Shown here piece by piece: positions 1-8,501 of a DNA stretch of 64,000 nt. Within the stretch, counting starts at the first letter, position 1. Each line of letters starts with the position of its first letter. Made by a program: the position numbers and the translations under genes. Under the pieces are notes generated by a model. The model was not told where the DNA came from. It saw only the letters and a list, made by a program, of their open reading frames with translations, and made no database searches. The DNA lies in contig CP069393.1 in NCBI GenBank assembly GCA_016887505.1, forward strand, positions 1,288,001 to 1,352,000, given 5' to 3'. Source of the DNA: Clostridia bacterium. GTDB lineage: Bacteria > Bacillota > TC1 > UBA5767.

Positions 1-2
1 AA

Positions 3-227
3 AATGCACGTTTTTTAAATAATGAAATACCAGGGATCCATCTTCCTGATGAAGTTATTGCTCAATTCCATAAAGAGCAATCACGCGAGGAAGCTGAACA
101 ATGTGGTATTGCAATAGCTTTAGAGACCATAGAAAAAGTTAAAGATCACGTATCCGGCCTCTATCTAGTAACTCCATTAAACCGCATAGGTATGATTGAA
201 TCTATCATACACCAGGTTAAAAAATGA
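3..227 (+). CDS. Methylenetetrahydrofolate reductase-like protein, C-terminal fragment
   Basis: Only the last 74 codons are in the window; the gene enters from the left edge in frame and stops at TGA 225-227. The visible end contains GIHLPDEVIAQF, then EEAEQCGIAIALETIE, then SGLYLVTPLNRIGMIESI. This order is typical of the C-terminus of the MTHFR fold, where a GI-P-E helix is followed by EGI-IA and a G-Y-L-P strand near the folate site. In Clostridia such proteins are often fused to a homocysteine or cobalamin methyltransferase domain, but that part is not visible here. The family reduces 5,10-methylene-THF to 5-methyl-THF in one-carbon and methionine metabolism. The assignment is from motif memory and is fairly confident. 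Confidence 0.7.
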   Translation, partial: NARFLNNEIPGIHLPDEVIAQFHKEQSREEAEQCGIAIALETIEKVKDHVSGLYLVTPLNRIGMIESIIHQVKK

Positions 228-422
228 TACTTCTCGAAGGTCCTATTCTAGCACTAGGCATTCAACCACTCACTTTTTGATTTGAACGTAAAACGACTGA
301 TACAGATTTCTTGTCGCAAGATTGTATTACGACCTGCTTGTTTCTGTATACCTAGTATACTATGAACAACTTCTAAGAGATAACGAATGGCGTGATGAAG
401 TAAAAAAGGAATTCCTCGAACT

Positions 423-457
423 AAAAAGCAGACACCGTTCTAGAACGGTGCCTGCTT
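423..457 (-). terminator. Rho-independent terminator of the cyclophilin gene
   Basis: Arms 426-431 and 433-440 pair with 443-450 and 452-457 around a TA loop, with one A-C mismatch. On the minus strand the hairpin is followed by a short T run, and it lies 12 bases past the cyclophilin stop codon. It could also stop rightward readthrough. Confidence 0.8.
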
Positions 458-468
458 AATTTAATTAT

Positions 469-1002
469 TTAGTATTCGTAGCTAACTTCTGGTTTATCGA
501 ATTCCACACCAAAGGTCTCCACTGTCACGGTTTTCATGACCTGTGGTTCCTTAGGCTTGTCGCTGGCATTTCGGTCCACTCTTACAATACGCTCTGCTTC
601 TTCCATGTTTTCAATTATGCGACCAAATGCTGCGTATTCATTATCTAAATGCGGAGCATCCTCCACCATAATGAAAAACTGGCTTCCTGCTGAATCAGGG
701 ACTCTAGTTCGAGCCATGGATAGTACCCCTTTTTCATGTTTCAGATTATTGGTAAAGCCATTATTGGTAAACTCGCCTTTAATCTGATAGCCTGGACCGC
801 CGCTGCCTGTAGAATTAGGGCATCCGCCTTGTATCATAAAGCCAGGGATAACTCGATGAAATCCAATGCCATCATAAAACTTCTCATTAATTAGATAAAT
901 GAAATTACGTACCGTATTGGGTGCAATCTCCGGATAAAGCTCTGCTTTCATAATTTGACCATTTTCCATTTCTATGGTTACGATAGGATTTTTATTTTCC
1001 AT
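469..1002 (-). CDS. Peptidyl-prolyl cis-trans isomerase, cyclophilin type
   Basis: This 177-residue single-domain cyclophilin catalyses cis-trans isomerisation of X-Pro bonds. The cyclophilin signature FHRVIPGFMIQGG is at about residues 48-60, with the catalytic arginine at R50. SQFFIM at about 107-112 and AFGRI near 125-129 complete the active-site pocket. There is no signal peptide, so it is probably cytoplasmic. The ATG has a strong AAGGAGG site seven or so bases upstream. It is transcribed alone, between its own terminator on one side and a divergent HtrA gene on the other. Nothing is unusual apart from an acidic tail after the barrel. Confidence 0.95.
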   Translation of the reverse strand: MENKNPIVTIEMENGQIMKAELYPEIAPNTVRNFIYLINEKFYDGIGFHRVIPGFMIQGGCPNSTGSGGPGYQIKGEFTNNGFTNNLKHEKGVLSMARTRVPDSAGSQFFIMVEDAPHLDNEYAAFGRIIENMEEAERIVRVDRNASDKPKEPQVMKTVTVETFGVEFDKPEVSYEY

Positions 1003-1031
1003 ATTTTTTTCCTCCTTTTATTTCTCCAACC

Positions 1032-1040
1032 ATTATAGCA
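1032..1040 (-). promoter_or_regulatory. Extended -10 promoter of the cyclophilin gene
   Basis: On the minus strand TGC is directly followed by a perfect TATAAT (1032-1037). No good -35 hexamer lies 17 bases upstream, so this looks like a TGn extended -10 promoter about 30 bases before the start codon. Confidence 0.6.
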
Positions 1041-1114
1041 GAAAACAGTTTTTTTCCCTATTCTTCTGTTTTCTTTTCAATGTCACATCAGTTTCTTTTC
1101 CTTGTCACAATAAT

Positions 1115-1143
1115 TTCACAAACATTCAGTAAAATGATATCTT
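1115..1143 (+). promoter_or_regulatory. Promoter of the HtrA gene
   Basis: TTCACA (1115-1120) is separated by 17 bases from TATCTT (1138-1143), which is preceded by TGA and so forms an extended -10. It would leave a leader of about 125 bases before the ATG at 1276. Confidence 0.5.
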
Positions 1144-1275
1144 AAAAGGAAGACATCTCCCCTGGATAGGCCCATCGGTTGAAAAAAGGAGTGTGTCGTT
1201 TATCTAAGTGAGTACATTGCCTATCTATCCGGTTAGGCTACTCATCCTTAATAATTTAAAAAGCGAGGTAATCCT

Positions 1276-2502
1276 ATGAATGAAACTGAACAAAACACAA
1301 CAAAACCAGAAAACAAAGTAGCATCTGACAACGGAATGTCATTCAACGAAGAATACCAGGAATTCCTTCAATATAAGGAAAACCGAGCGCTGAAAAAGAA
1401 ACGTAGCGCTAAAGGCTACTTTGTCACACTCATTGTCATTCTACTGATTGCATCCTTCTTATTTGGAATGGTGTTTGAAAATCAATATGGATATGCTGAA
1501 CGTCTATTAACCCCAGCAGAAACACAAGAAGATCAGTTTACATTAGCGCAAGAACAGCCGGGAACCCCACTTTCTAGCACTGGCAGTATTTCACCTGTAG
1601 TGCCCATTGCGGAATCCGCCTTGCCAAGCATTGTGGCCATAGAAAGTGCCTCTGAATACACTGATATCTTTGGTGGTAATCAAGAAGCCCAGGGAACAGG
1701 TTCCGGCATCATTATCAGTTCTGATGGCTACATCGTGACCAACAATCATGTGGTAGACGGTGCCAACAGTCTTACCGTAATCTTACAAGACCAAACAGAG
1801 TGGCCGGCTACCGTTATCGGGACCGATGATCTCTCAGACCTTGCCGTCATAAAGATTGAAAAAAACAATCTACCTGCAGCAGTACTCGGCGATTCAGCTA
1901 GTTTGCAAGTCGGTGAATTGGTAGTTGCACTAGGAAGCCCAGTAGGTGTGAATTTTGCAGGTAGTGTTACCTCCGGCATTATTAGTGGTCTAAACCGCGA
2001 GATATATGTCGGCGATAAAACTATGAACTTAATCCAAACTGATGCAGCTATAAATCCAGGCAACAGTGGTGGTGCCCTGGTGAATAGCAATGCACAAGTA
2101 ATTGGCATCAATGTTCTCAAATTTGCAGATCAGGAAGTCGAAGGCATGAGCTTCTCCATTCCCATCAATGAAGCCAAACCCATCATAGAAGAACTAATCA
2201 ACGTTGGCAAAGTTTCAAGACCACATTTGGGAATCTGGGGTCGGGATATACTGGAAAATGAGGTAGCAACCTACAATGTCCCAGAAGGCATACTGATTGA
2301 GGAAGTTCAAGCAGACTCCGGCGCCTACAATGCTGGTATCGTTCGAGGTGACATTATTACCCATTTTGAAAACACTAGAGTTACTAGCATGAAACAGCTG
2401 ATCGAGTTAATTCAGGCACAAGAAGTAGGAGACACAATCAATATTACGGTAGAACGTAAGGACCAAACACTAACATTTGCGGTGTTGCTAGGTGAACGTT
2501 AA
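1276..2502 (+). CDS. htrA: HtrA/DegP-type serine protease, membrane anchored (S1C)
   Basis: This 408-residue protease is predicted to degrade or refold damaged exported proteins outside the membrane. An acidic cytoplasmic tail of about 45 residues is followed by one membrane segment (about 48-66) and a low-complexity linker. The trypsin-like domain then spans about 110-305. The triad is visible as H158 in TNNHVV, D188 in DLSDLAVI and S264 in GNSGGAL. One PDZ domain occupies about 315-405, with HLGIWG and AGIVRGDII. This is the usual Firmicutes HtrA/YyxA layout. The start at ATG 1276 has GCGAGGTAATCCT upstream. It is monocistronic, with a strong terminator. The long structured leader may carry regulation. 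Confidence 0.95.
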   Translation: MNETEQNTTKPENKVASDNGMSFNEEYQEFLQYKENRALKKKRSAKGYFVTLIVILLIASFLFGMVFENQYGYAERLLTPAETQEDQFTLAQEQPGTPLSSTGSISPVVPIAESALPSIVAIESASEYTDIFGGNQEAQGTGSGIIISSDGYIVTNNHVVDGANSLTVILQDQTEWPATVIGTDDLSDLAVIKIEKNNLPAAVLGDSASLQVGELVVALGSPVGVNFAGSVTSGIISGLNREIYVGDKTMNLIQTDAAINPGNSGGALVNSNAQVIGINVLKFADQEVEGMSFSIPINEAKPIIEELINVGKVSRPHLGIWGRDILENEVATYNVPEGILIEEVQADSGAYNAGIVRGDIITHFENTRVTSMKQLIELIQAQEVGDTINITVERKDQTLTFAVLLGER

Positions 2503-2519
2503 GCAAAGGCTAATACAAA

Positions 2520-2556
2520 GCAGGTGCATCCAAACCGGATGCACCTGCCTTTTTTA
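2520..2556 (+). terminator. Terminator of the HtrA gene
   Basis: Twelve perfectly paired bases (2520-2531 with 2537-2548) enclose a short AAACC loop. A run of T follows at 2550-2555, 17 bases after the stop codon. Confidence 0.93.
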
Positions 2557-2660
2557 TCAATTGACTCCCATGCTCATGTAAACAATTTACTCCATCCGAT
2601 TCATCACTGTATTTCGTAAACAATTGAATCAATCAACTTATATCATCTATTAATCATCGC

Positions 2661-2693
2661 AAAGAAGAAGCCGAGCAAATGCCCGGCTTCTTT
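2661..2693 (-). terminator. Probable terminator of clpB
   Basis: AAGAAGCCG (2665-2673) pairs with CGGCTTCTT (2684-2692), just beyond the clpB stop. The T run on the minus strand is short, so termination may be partial. Confidence 0.65.
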
Positions 2694-2709
2694 ATACTCA
2701 TGTTACGTT

Positions 2710-5298
2710 TTATATGCTTCTTACCTGAATCCTGTCATCTACCACTTGAATACTAACATTGCTATCCTCCTTCACCTCACCCGAGATGATGGCTTTCGCA
2801 AGAGCAGTCTCCAAATTACGCTGAATATAACGTTTTAAAGGTCTTGCCCCATATACTCGATCGTATCCTTTTTCTACTAAATAATCTAGCACAGAATCAG
2901 CATAAGATAATCGAATATGCCTATCCACCAAACGTGCTTCTAAGCCCTTAATCAAGAGTTTTACAATTTCTCGAATCTGGCCATGGCTTAAAGGTGTGAA
3001 GAGAATAATTTCATCCAACCTATTTAGAAATTCAGGTCTAAACTTCACTCTCATCGCCTTTTCAACCTTTTCCTTGATTTCTTGAGGAATTACGGTCTCA
3101 CTAACATTGTCTAAAAGATAGTCAGAACCAATATTCGAGGTCATAATGATAACCGTATTTTTAAAGTCTACTGTATGTCCATGGCTATCAGTCACCCGTC
3201 CATCATCCAAAACCTGCAGAAGCACGTTGAATACATCCGGATGCGCTTTTTCGATTTCATCGAAGAGAATGACACTATACGGTCTACGGCGCACAGCTTC
3301 TGTCAATTGTCCTCCTTCATCGTAACCTACATATCCGGGAGGAGCCCCTATGAGTCTAGAAACAGTATGCTTTTCCATATATTCCGACATATCGATACGG
3401 ATAAGATTGTTTTCATCATCAAATAGGCTCTCTGCTAGCGCTTTAGCCAGTTCTGTCTTTCCTACTCCAGTCGGCCCTAAAAAGATAAATGATCCAATGG
3501 GTTTAGTTGGGTCCTTAATACCAGCCCGAGCTCTAAGTATGGCATCGGAAACTAAATCTACTGCTTCATCTTGTCCAACCACTCGTTTGTGAAGCACTTC
3601 TGGTAACCGAAGTAGTTTTTCACGTTCCCCTTCCATCAATTTGCTAAGTGGAATACCTGTCCAGCGCGAGATTATTCGAGATATTTCTTCTTCATCCACA
3701 GCTTCCTTGAGCAACTCACCTTTTTTCTGTTCCGTCGATTCTGCCTTTTTAAGCTTTGCTTGAAGTTCTGGCAACTTCCCATATTTCAATTCTGCTGCTC
3801 TATCCAAGTCATATTCTCGCTCAGCCTTCTCGATTTCCAGATTTACTTCATTCAATTCTTGCCGTAAATGCTTAACTGCACCTAAAGATTGTTTTTCCTT
3901 TTCCCAAGTAGCTAAGAGCTCGCTTTGTTCTTCTCGAAGATTGGCCAGTTCTTTTTGTAGTTCCTTCAGCCTGCGTTTGGAATTTTCATCTCTTTCCTTG
4001 GTGAGGGCAGCCTCTTCAATCTCCAGTTGCATCACCCGACGGCGTACATCATCGATCTCGCTTGGCATAGAGTTCATTTCCGTCTTAATTAGAGCACACG
4101 CCTCATCCACCAAATCGATGGCCTTGTCCGGTAAAAATCTATCATTGATGTATCTATTCGAAAGAATAGCTGCATTAACCAAGGCACTGTCATAGATCTT
4201 CACGCCATGATAGATTTCGAAGCGCTCCTTCAAGCCCCGTAAGATACTGATGGTATCAGCCACATCCGGTTCTTCCACCAAAACTGGTTGAAAACGTCGT
4301 TCTAGTGCCTTATCTTTTTCAATATACTTCCTATATTCATCTAAAGTAGTGGCCCCAATACAGTTTAACTCGCCACGTGCCAACATCGGCTTTAACATAT
4401 TGCCGGCATCCATGCTTCCATCCGTTTTACCTGCACCAACAATATTATGGATTTCATCGATAAAAAGAATAATCTCTCCGTCAGAATCCTTAATTTCCTT
4501 CAGAACCGCCTTTAAGCGTTCTTCAAATTCACCTCGGAATTTGGCACCAGCAATCAAAGAGCCCATATCTAAAGAAAAAATCTTCTTATCTTTTAAATTT
4601 TCAGGCACATCTCCCCGTACAATACGGTGTGCCAGCCCCTCTGCAATGGCCGTTTTACCAACACCAGGTTCTCCAATCAAAACAGGATTGTTTTTGGTCT
4701 TTCTAGACAAAATACGCACCACATGGCGTATTTCCTCATCACGTCCAATAACCGGATCAAGCTTATCGTCCCGAGCCTCTTTTACCAATTCATGTCCATA
4801 CTTAGACAAAGCCTCATAGGTGACTTCGGGATTATCTGAGCACACCCGTTGGTTGCCTCTGATTTGAGTCATCGTTTTTAGGAAACGATCTCGGTCGATG
4901 CCAAATTCATTCAGCAACTGTCTAACGTCGCCACCAACCTTCTCAATCACCCCCAAAAGAATATGTTCCACTGAAATATACTCATCCTTTAAGATCTTAG
5001 CCTCTTCTTCTGCTGCACGAAAAACCCGGTCTAATTCTTGGCTGATGTAAACCTTCCCAGAGACACCAGGTCCAGAAACCTTAGGGTGTTTGGAGATAAT
5101 CTCTTCCAATCTATTTTTGAATTCAGCAGAACTTATGTCCATGCCTTGTAAAAAGCGGGAAAACAGTCCTTCTTCTTGGTTTAGCATAGCAAAAAGCAAA
5201 TGGTCAGTGCCCACTTCCTGGTGGCCATATTCCAAAGCTGTTGACTGTGCATTATTAATCGCTTCAATTACTTTTTGGGTCATTCTATTCGGATCCAT
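2710..5298 (-). CDS. clpB: ClpB protein disaggregase
   Basis: This 862-residue Hsp100 ATPase works with DnaK to extract polypeptides from aggregates. The Clp N-terminal repeats span about 1-145. AAA module 1 has Walker A GEPGVGKT at about 209-216. A long coiled-coil middle domain rich in Glu, Lys and Leu spans about 400-530. AAA module 2 has Walker A GPTGVGKT near residue 605 and ends in the C-terminal small domain. The middle domain separates ClpB from ClpA and ClpC, and the length is typical of the family. The ATG has GAGGAGG upstream. The promoter carries a CtsR box, so heat-shock control is expected. The gene appears monocistronic. Confidence 0.97.
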   Translation of the reverse strand: MDPNRMTQKVIEAINNAQSTALEYGHQEVGTDHLLFAMLNQEEGLFSRFLQGMDISSAEFKNRLEEIISKHPKVSGPGVSGKVYISQELDRVFRAAEEEAKILKDEYISVEHILLGVIEKVGGDVRQLLNEFGIDRDRFLKTMTQIRGNQRVCSDNPEVTYEALSKYGHELVKEARDDKLDPVIGRDEEIRHVVRILSRKTKNNPVLIGEPGVGKTAIAEGLAHRIVRGDVPENLKDKKIFSLDMGSLIAGAKFRGEFEERLKAVLKEIKDSDGEIILFIDEIHNIVGAGKTDGSMDAGNMLKPMLARGELNCIGATTLDEYRKYIEKDKALERRFQPVLVEEPDVADTISILRGLKERFEIYHGVKIYDSALVNAAILSNRYINDRFLPDKAIDLVDEACALIKTEMNSMPSEIDDVRRRVMQLEIEEAALTKERDENSKRRLKELQKELANLREEQSELLATWEKEKQSLGAVKHLRQELNEVNLEIEKAEREYDLDRAAELKYGKLPELQAKLKKAESTEQKKGELLKEAVDEEEISRIISRWTGIPLSKLMEGEREKLLRLPEVLHKRVVGQDEAVDLVSDAILRARAGIKDPTKPIGSFIFLGPTGVGKTELAKALAESLFDDENNLIRIDMSEYMEKHTVSRLIGAPPGYVGYDEGGQLTEAVRRRPYSVILFDEIEKAHPDVFNVLLQVLDDGRVTDSHGHTVDFKNTVIIMTSNIGSDYLLDNVSETVIPQEIKEKVEKAMRVKFRPEFLNRLDEIILFTPLSHGQIREIVKLLIKGLEARLVDRHIRLSYADSVLDYLVEKGYDRVYGARPLKRYIQRNLETALAKAIISGEVKEDSNVSIQVVDDRIQVRSI

Positions 5299-5357
5299 TG
5301 TGTCCTCCTCGTCAAAATTTATTTATTATCAAACATATATATCAATTCTTTATGCAT

Positions 5358-5386
5358 AGTATACCCCTTTGGTCAGATAAGGTCAA
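5358..5386 (-). promoter_or_regulatory. Sigma-A promoter of clpB
   Basis: On the minus strand TTGACC (5381-5386) is followed by exactly 17 bases and TATACT (5358-5363). It lies about 60 bases before the clpB start and overlaps the CtsR box. Confidence 0.85.
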
Positions 5387-5387
5387 T
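5371..5387 (+). promoter_or_regulatory. CtsR operator of clpB
   Basis: Two direct GGTCA heptads, GGTCAGA and GGTCAAT, are separated by TAA. This matches the known CtsR tandem heptad repeat (RGTCAAA, three bases, RGTCAAA). The second heptad overlaps the -35 hexamer, so binding would block the promoter. CtsR itself is not encoded in this window. Confidence 0.85.
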
Positions 5388-5423
5388 TTTCGCTAGCTTC
5401 AAATTGACAACCCATACACTAAA

Positions 5424-5450
5424 TATAAAAAAACCGGGAAAACCCGGTTT
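5424..5450 (-). terminator. Terminator of the DUF554 gene
   Basis: AAACCGGG (5431-5438) and CCCGGTTT (5443-5450) form an eight-pair stem with an AAAA loop. On the minus strand it is followed by seven T, a strong intrinsic terminator. Confidence 0.88.
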
Positions 5451-5508
5451 GTAAACATCATTTGTATTTTACGTCTTGCATTATTGCCTATATCTTTTTT
5501 CTTGACCG

Positions 5509-6207
5509 TTATAGAAAATTTGGAAAATAGCTGGCCGCAAATATGGTTACCAGCACGGAAACGACTAAGGCTGGCAATAAGTTTGCGACCTTAATATCTC
5601 TTTTAAGCAACATGTTGACACCGATTGCTACAATCAGGATGCCACCCGTAGAACTTAGATAGGTAACGACCGCTTCAGTCAAGACACCTTCCAATGAACC
5701 TGCAAATACAGTAATCAAACCTTGGTAAACAAATACCGGTAAAACGGAACAAATAACCCCAATTCCGAATGTTGATGCCAGGATTATTGATGTGATGCCA
5801 TCCAATGTAGATTTTACGAACAGGATTTGGTAATTTCCATTAAGTCCTGCCTCTAGTGGTCCCAATGTTGCCATCGCACCAATGGAGTATATAAGACTTG
5901 CGGTAACAAATCCCTGAATAAAAGTACTGTCCTTGCTCCCAGCTATCTTATAGAGTTTCTCCCCCAAAGCATTTAGGTGTTCGTCTATCCCAATTGCTTC
6001 TCCGATTAGTCCGCCTGTAACTAAGGAAATGATCATAACTAGTTCATTATTCCCTTTCAGGCCCATCTTCAATCCAATCAATATCGTGGACAATCCGATT
6101 GCCGAAAAAGTAATCTCTTTAGAGCGTTCAGGAATACCCTTTTTAAAAAATAGTCCCAGCAGCGTTCCAGCAATGATGGCTAGGACATTAACAATCGTTC
6201 CAAGCAT
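5509..6207 (-). CDS. DUF554 family integral membrane protein
   Basis: This 232-residue protein consists almost entirely of hydrophobic segments, about six or seven of them. It begins MLGTIVNVLAIIAGTLLGL and contains the IGLSTILIGLKMGLKG and GPLEAGLNGN stretches characteristic of DUF554 (YdfK-like) proteins. The length is typical. The family lies in the cytoplasmic membrane and has no established substrate; transport is only a guess. AAAGGG lies about nine bases before the ATG. It follows the DegV gene on the same strand with a 60-base gap, so the two may be co-transcribed. Confidence 0.88.
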   Translation of the reverse strand: MLGTIVNVLAIIAGTLLGLFFKKGIPERSKEITFSAIGLSTILIGLKMGLKGNNELVMIISLVTGGLIGEAIGIDEHLNALGEKLYKIAGSKDSTFIQGFVTASLIYSIGAMATLGPLEAGLNGNYQILFVKSTLDGITSIILASTFGIGVICSVLPVFVYQGLITVFAGSLEGVLTEAVVTYLSSTGGILIVAIGVNMLLKRDIKVANLLPALVVSVLVTIFAASYFPNFL

Positions 6208-6268
6208 GATGACCCTTTCTTTTACGTAGTCCTATCATTATAGCGATAAGATTGGGGACGCGCAATGC

Positions 6269-7114
6269 TTAGAATGCTACTACTACTCCTTTGTCAGATG
6301 CATAAACAGTGCTTAAACCATTGGTTTCTAGGATATGAATCGTTTTGAATGCAATTTCCTTTTCTATCCTTGCTCGAAGTTTTTCCACCCGCTCTGGTGC
6401 ATCACAATGGGATATAAATATTTCCTTCTCACTCAAATCCATCTTTTCACTCAAAGCCTTGATGGTATTAAAAAGTTCATTTAACGCTTTCTTGGTACCT
6501 CTGGCATTTTTAATCATCATAATTTCGCCTTTACCATTCGTGCCTAAGATTGGTTTAATATTAAGAAGACTAGCCAACATACCTTGGATCTTCGAAAGAC
6601 GCCCATTTTTCATAAGATTAGATAAATCTTCTAGAACAAAAACTGTTTTCAAATTCTTTGCATATTCCTGAACGCGTTGGGCAATCTTCTCGTAATCCGA
6701 TTCACCACTTTCCAACTGACGCAATAAGAAATGTGCTACAGCAGCTTCTGCTGCAGATGCACTTAGTGAATCTATGATAAATATTTGGTGGTCGGGATGT
6801 TCTCCCAAAAACTGTTCCCTCGCCGTTCTAGCACTACTATATGTCCCACTTAACTCTGAAGAAATGCACACCACAAAAATGACCTTTTCTTCCCCTTCAA
6901 AATACTGCAAAAAATCACTTGGAGAAGGGCACGCTGTACGTGCTGGTTCTGGACAATTGTCCATTGCCTCAACAATTTGGGTTCGCGTTTTTTCTGTATC
7001 CAAAAATGTATCCCCACAAATGGTAATTTGAAAAGGAGCAAACAGCAGGTTCTCCAGTTCATTATCTAGTGCACTTGTATCACAAGAAGTATCGGCAATA
7101 ATTTTTACAGACAT
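6269..7114 (-). CDS. DegV family fatty-acid-binding protein
   Basis: This 281-residue DegV (EDD fold) protein begins MSVKIIADTSCD, where the DTS near residue 8-10 is the N-terminal hallmark. SGTYSSA near residue 88 is the second conserved ligand-contacting motif. The family binds a long-chain fatty acid between its two domains, and some members (FakB) hand it to the FakA kinase for phospholipid synthesis. No fakA lies nearby, so use as FakB is inferred only. GAAGAGGG precedes the ATG by about seven bases. It is the first gene of a possible two-gene unit with DUF554. Confidence 0.92.
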   Translation of the reverse strand: MSVKIIADTSCDTSALDNELENLLFAPFQITICGDTFLDTEKTRTQIVEAMDNCPEPARTACPSPSDFLQYFEGEEKVIFVVCISSELSGTYSSARTAREQFLGEHPDHQIFIIDSLSASAAEAAVAHFLLRQLESGESDYEKIAQRVQEYAKNLKTVFVLEDLSNLMKNGRLSKIQGMLASLLNIKPILGTNGKGEIMMIKNARGTKKALNELFNTIKALSEKMDLSEKEIFISHCDAPERVEKLRARIEKEIAFKTIHILETNGLSTVYASDKGVVVAF

Positions 7115-7180
7115 ATGTATCCCTCTTCTTTACATTTACTTGGAACGTTTATTCCTAAGAATATTGTAAGAAAAATTCAT

Positions 7181-7206
7181 AAAAAAAAACATCCCACTAA
7201 GGGATG
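7181..7206 (-). terminator. Terminator of the LuxR-type regulator gene
   Basis: CATCCC (7190-7195) pairs with GGGATG (7201-7206) across a five-base loop. On the minus strand nine T follow, about 42 bases past the stop codon. Confidence 0.8.
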
Positions 7207-7247
7207 AAATTGCCTGTTTTAAAGGGATAATCACTCACCCCTACGCA

Positions 7248-8201
7248 TCACCTTTCTAGGTGAGTCTCATTTTTCTGCATTCTTAGTAGATGAATCAACT
7301 GAAGACGGTTGGATACACCTAATTTACGGTAGATACTTTTAACATGGGTCTTTACCGTATTTTCTGAAATATTTAATTCCTCCGCCAATTCCCGATTCAT
7401 AAGGCCGTCTATCAAAAGGCCAACTACCTCGCACTCTCTTTCGGTCAATCCTAAACGATGAACCAGTTCTGCCTCAGAAATTGAGTTCAGCTCCTCTTGT
7501 TCATAATTGATAAACACGTGTGAACTGATGTTGTAAAACGCTAAAATTGCAAAAATGGTATAGGATAAATGTGTTAATTGCAAAACATAATTGCGTAGTA
7601 GCAGCACATCCAAAAGGGTGTAAACAATCTGCGGGGCAAAAGCAATGATATAGGCTCTAGCCTGCCTTTTATTTGATGGTTCTTCAATATTCCGGTACTG
7701 GAAAATCAAGATCACAGCAATAACAAACACGCCCAATGAAGTGAGGGGATAATAGAAATTAATAGCAGCCCCGATGGCTCCCAGCAAATCGTTTCCAAAG
7801 TAAAACATGAAGGACACAATAGTGCCGACAAATACCACGCAAATGAAACTTACCACAGCACGGTAGGTAATTTTCCGGATATAAGGTTTAATTGGGAATA
7901 ATTCAATTCCATACCTAGTTAAAAGGCCAACAATGGCTGTAACAGCACCCATCACCGCTACGGAAAAGACAGCATAGGTATATTCTAAATTAAACTGTTC
8001 GCCCACTAGAAGCACGTAATGCGTCGTAAAATAGTCATAAATATAGAGCATCACAATCAGGAAGGCTATCGGGACAAGAACAATCAGGTTTTTTTTCACC
8101 AACTTGTCCTTTGTCTTCACATAAAAGAATACAATAAAAGACAACATGGAAATCATGATAGCAGTTTCAATAAATTGTAATAAGTCCGTTATGACAAACA
8201 T
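7248..8201 (-). CDS. Membrane-anchored LuxR-type transcriptional regulator
   Basis: The protein is 317 residues from the ATG at 8201. That start is chosen over a TTG 69 bases upstream because a GAGGAG site sits at the right distance. About seven hydrophobic segments cover residues 5-230. They are followed by a short linker and a GerE/LuxR helix-turn-helix in the last 65 residues, with LTERECEVVGLL, NRELAEELNISENTVKTHV and IYRKLGV. A DNA-binding domain fused directly to a multi-span sensor suggests one-component signalling from the membrane. The ligand and target genes are unknown. No histidine kinase is adjacent. It may control the flanking DegV or Opp genes, but nothing shows this. Confidence 0.9.
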   Translation of the reverse strand: MFVITDLLQFIETAIMISMLSFIVFFYVKTKDKLVKKNLIVLVPIAFLIVMLYIYDYFTTHYVLLVGEQFNLEYTYAVFSVAVMGAVTAIVGLLTRYGIELFPIKPYIRKITYRAVVSFICVVFVGTIVSFMFYFGNDLLGAIGAAINFYYPLTSLGVFVIAVILIFQYRNIEEPSNKRQARAYIIAFAPQIVYTLLDVLLLRNYVLQLTHLSYTIFAILAFYNISSHVFINYEQEELNSISEAELVHRLGLTERECEVVGLLIDGLMNRELAEELNISENTVKTHVKSIYRKLGVSNRLQLIHLLRMQKNETHLER

Positions 8202-8385
8202 GTAGAACTCCTCGATAGATTTAGTCAAATAATTGTAGCACGTGTAATCTTCTTTCTCAATGGATGGCAAGGTTAAATCAGGAGGTAGTCACGCAATTGT
8301 GAAGTTATTCTACAAAAAATATATTTTGCCATAGGCATAATCTGATTTCTATCCAAAACACAATACGGGCAGGTAAACCCATAAA

Positions 8386-8430
8386 TACGGGACAGCCTTT
8401 CGCCCATAGTTCGCGAAATGCTGCCCCGTA
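8386..8430 (-). terminator. Inverted repeat after oppA, probable terminator
   Basis: TACGGGACAGC at 8386-8396 pairs with GCTGCCCCGTA at 8420-8430 and further internal pairs (TTTCGC with GCGAAA), giving a long imperfect hairpin. The following T run on the minus strand is weak. It lies about 70 bases after the oppA stop. Confidence 0.6.
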
Positions 8431-8501
8431 CTATTTTAAACTAAACTTCCATAAACCTAGATTTATTTCTTTCTTTCAGATACAAAGATTACCTCATTCT
8501 C

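Noticed and set aside
301-459. Open frame on the plus strand with LLRDNEWRDEVKKEFLELK
   Set aside because: Protein-like but has no start codon, no ribosome site, and ends inside the cyclophilin terminator. Possibly an old fragment, not callable.
4349-4819. 156-codon frame opposite clpB
   Set aside because: Antisense shadow of conserved ClpB sequence without a ribosome site.
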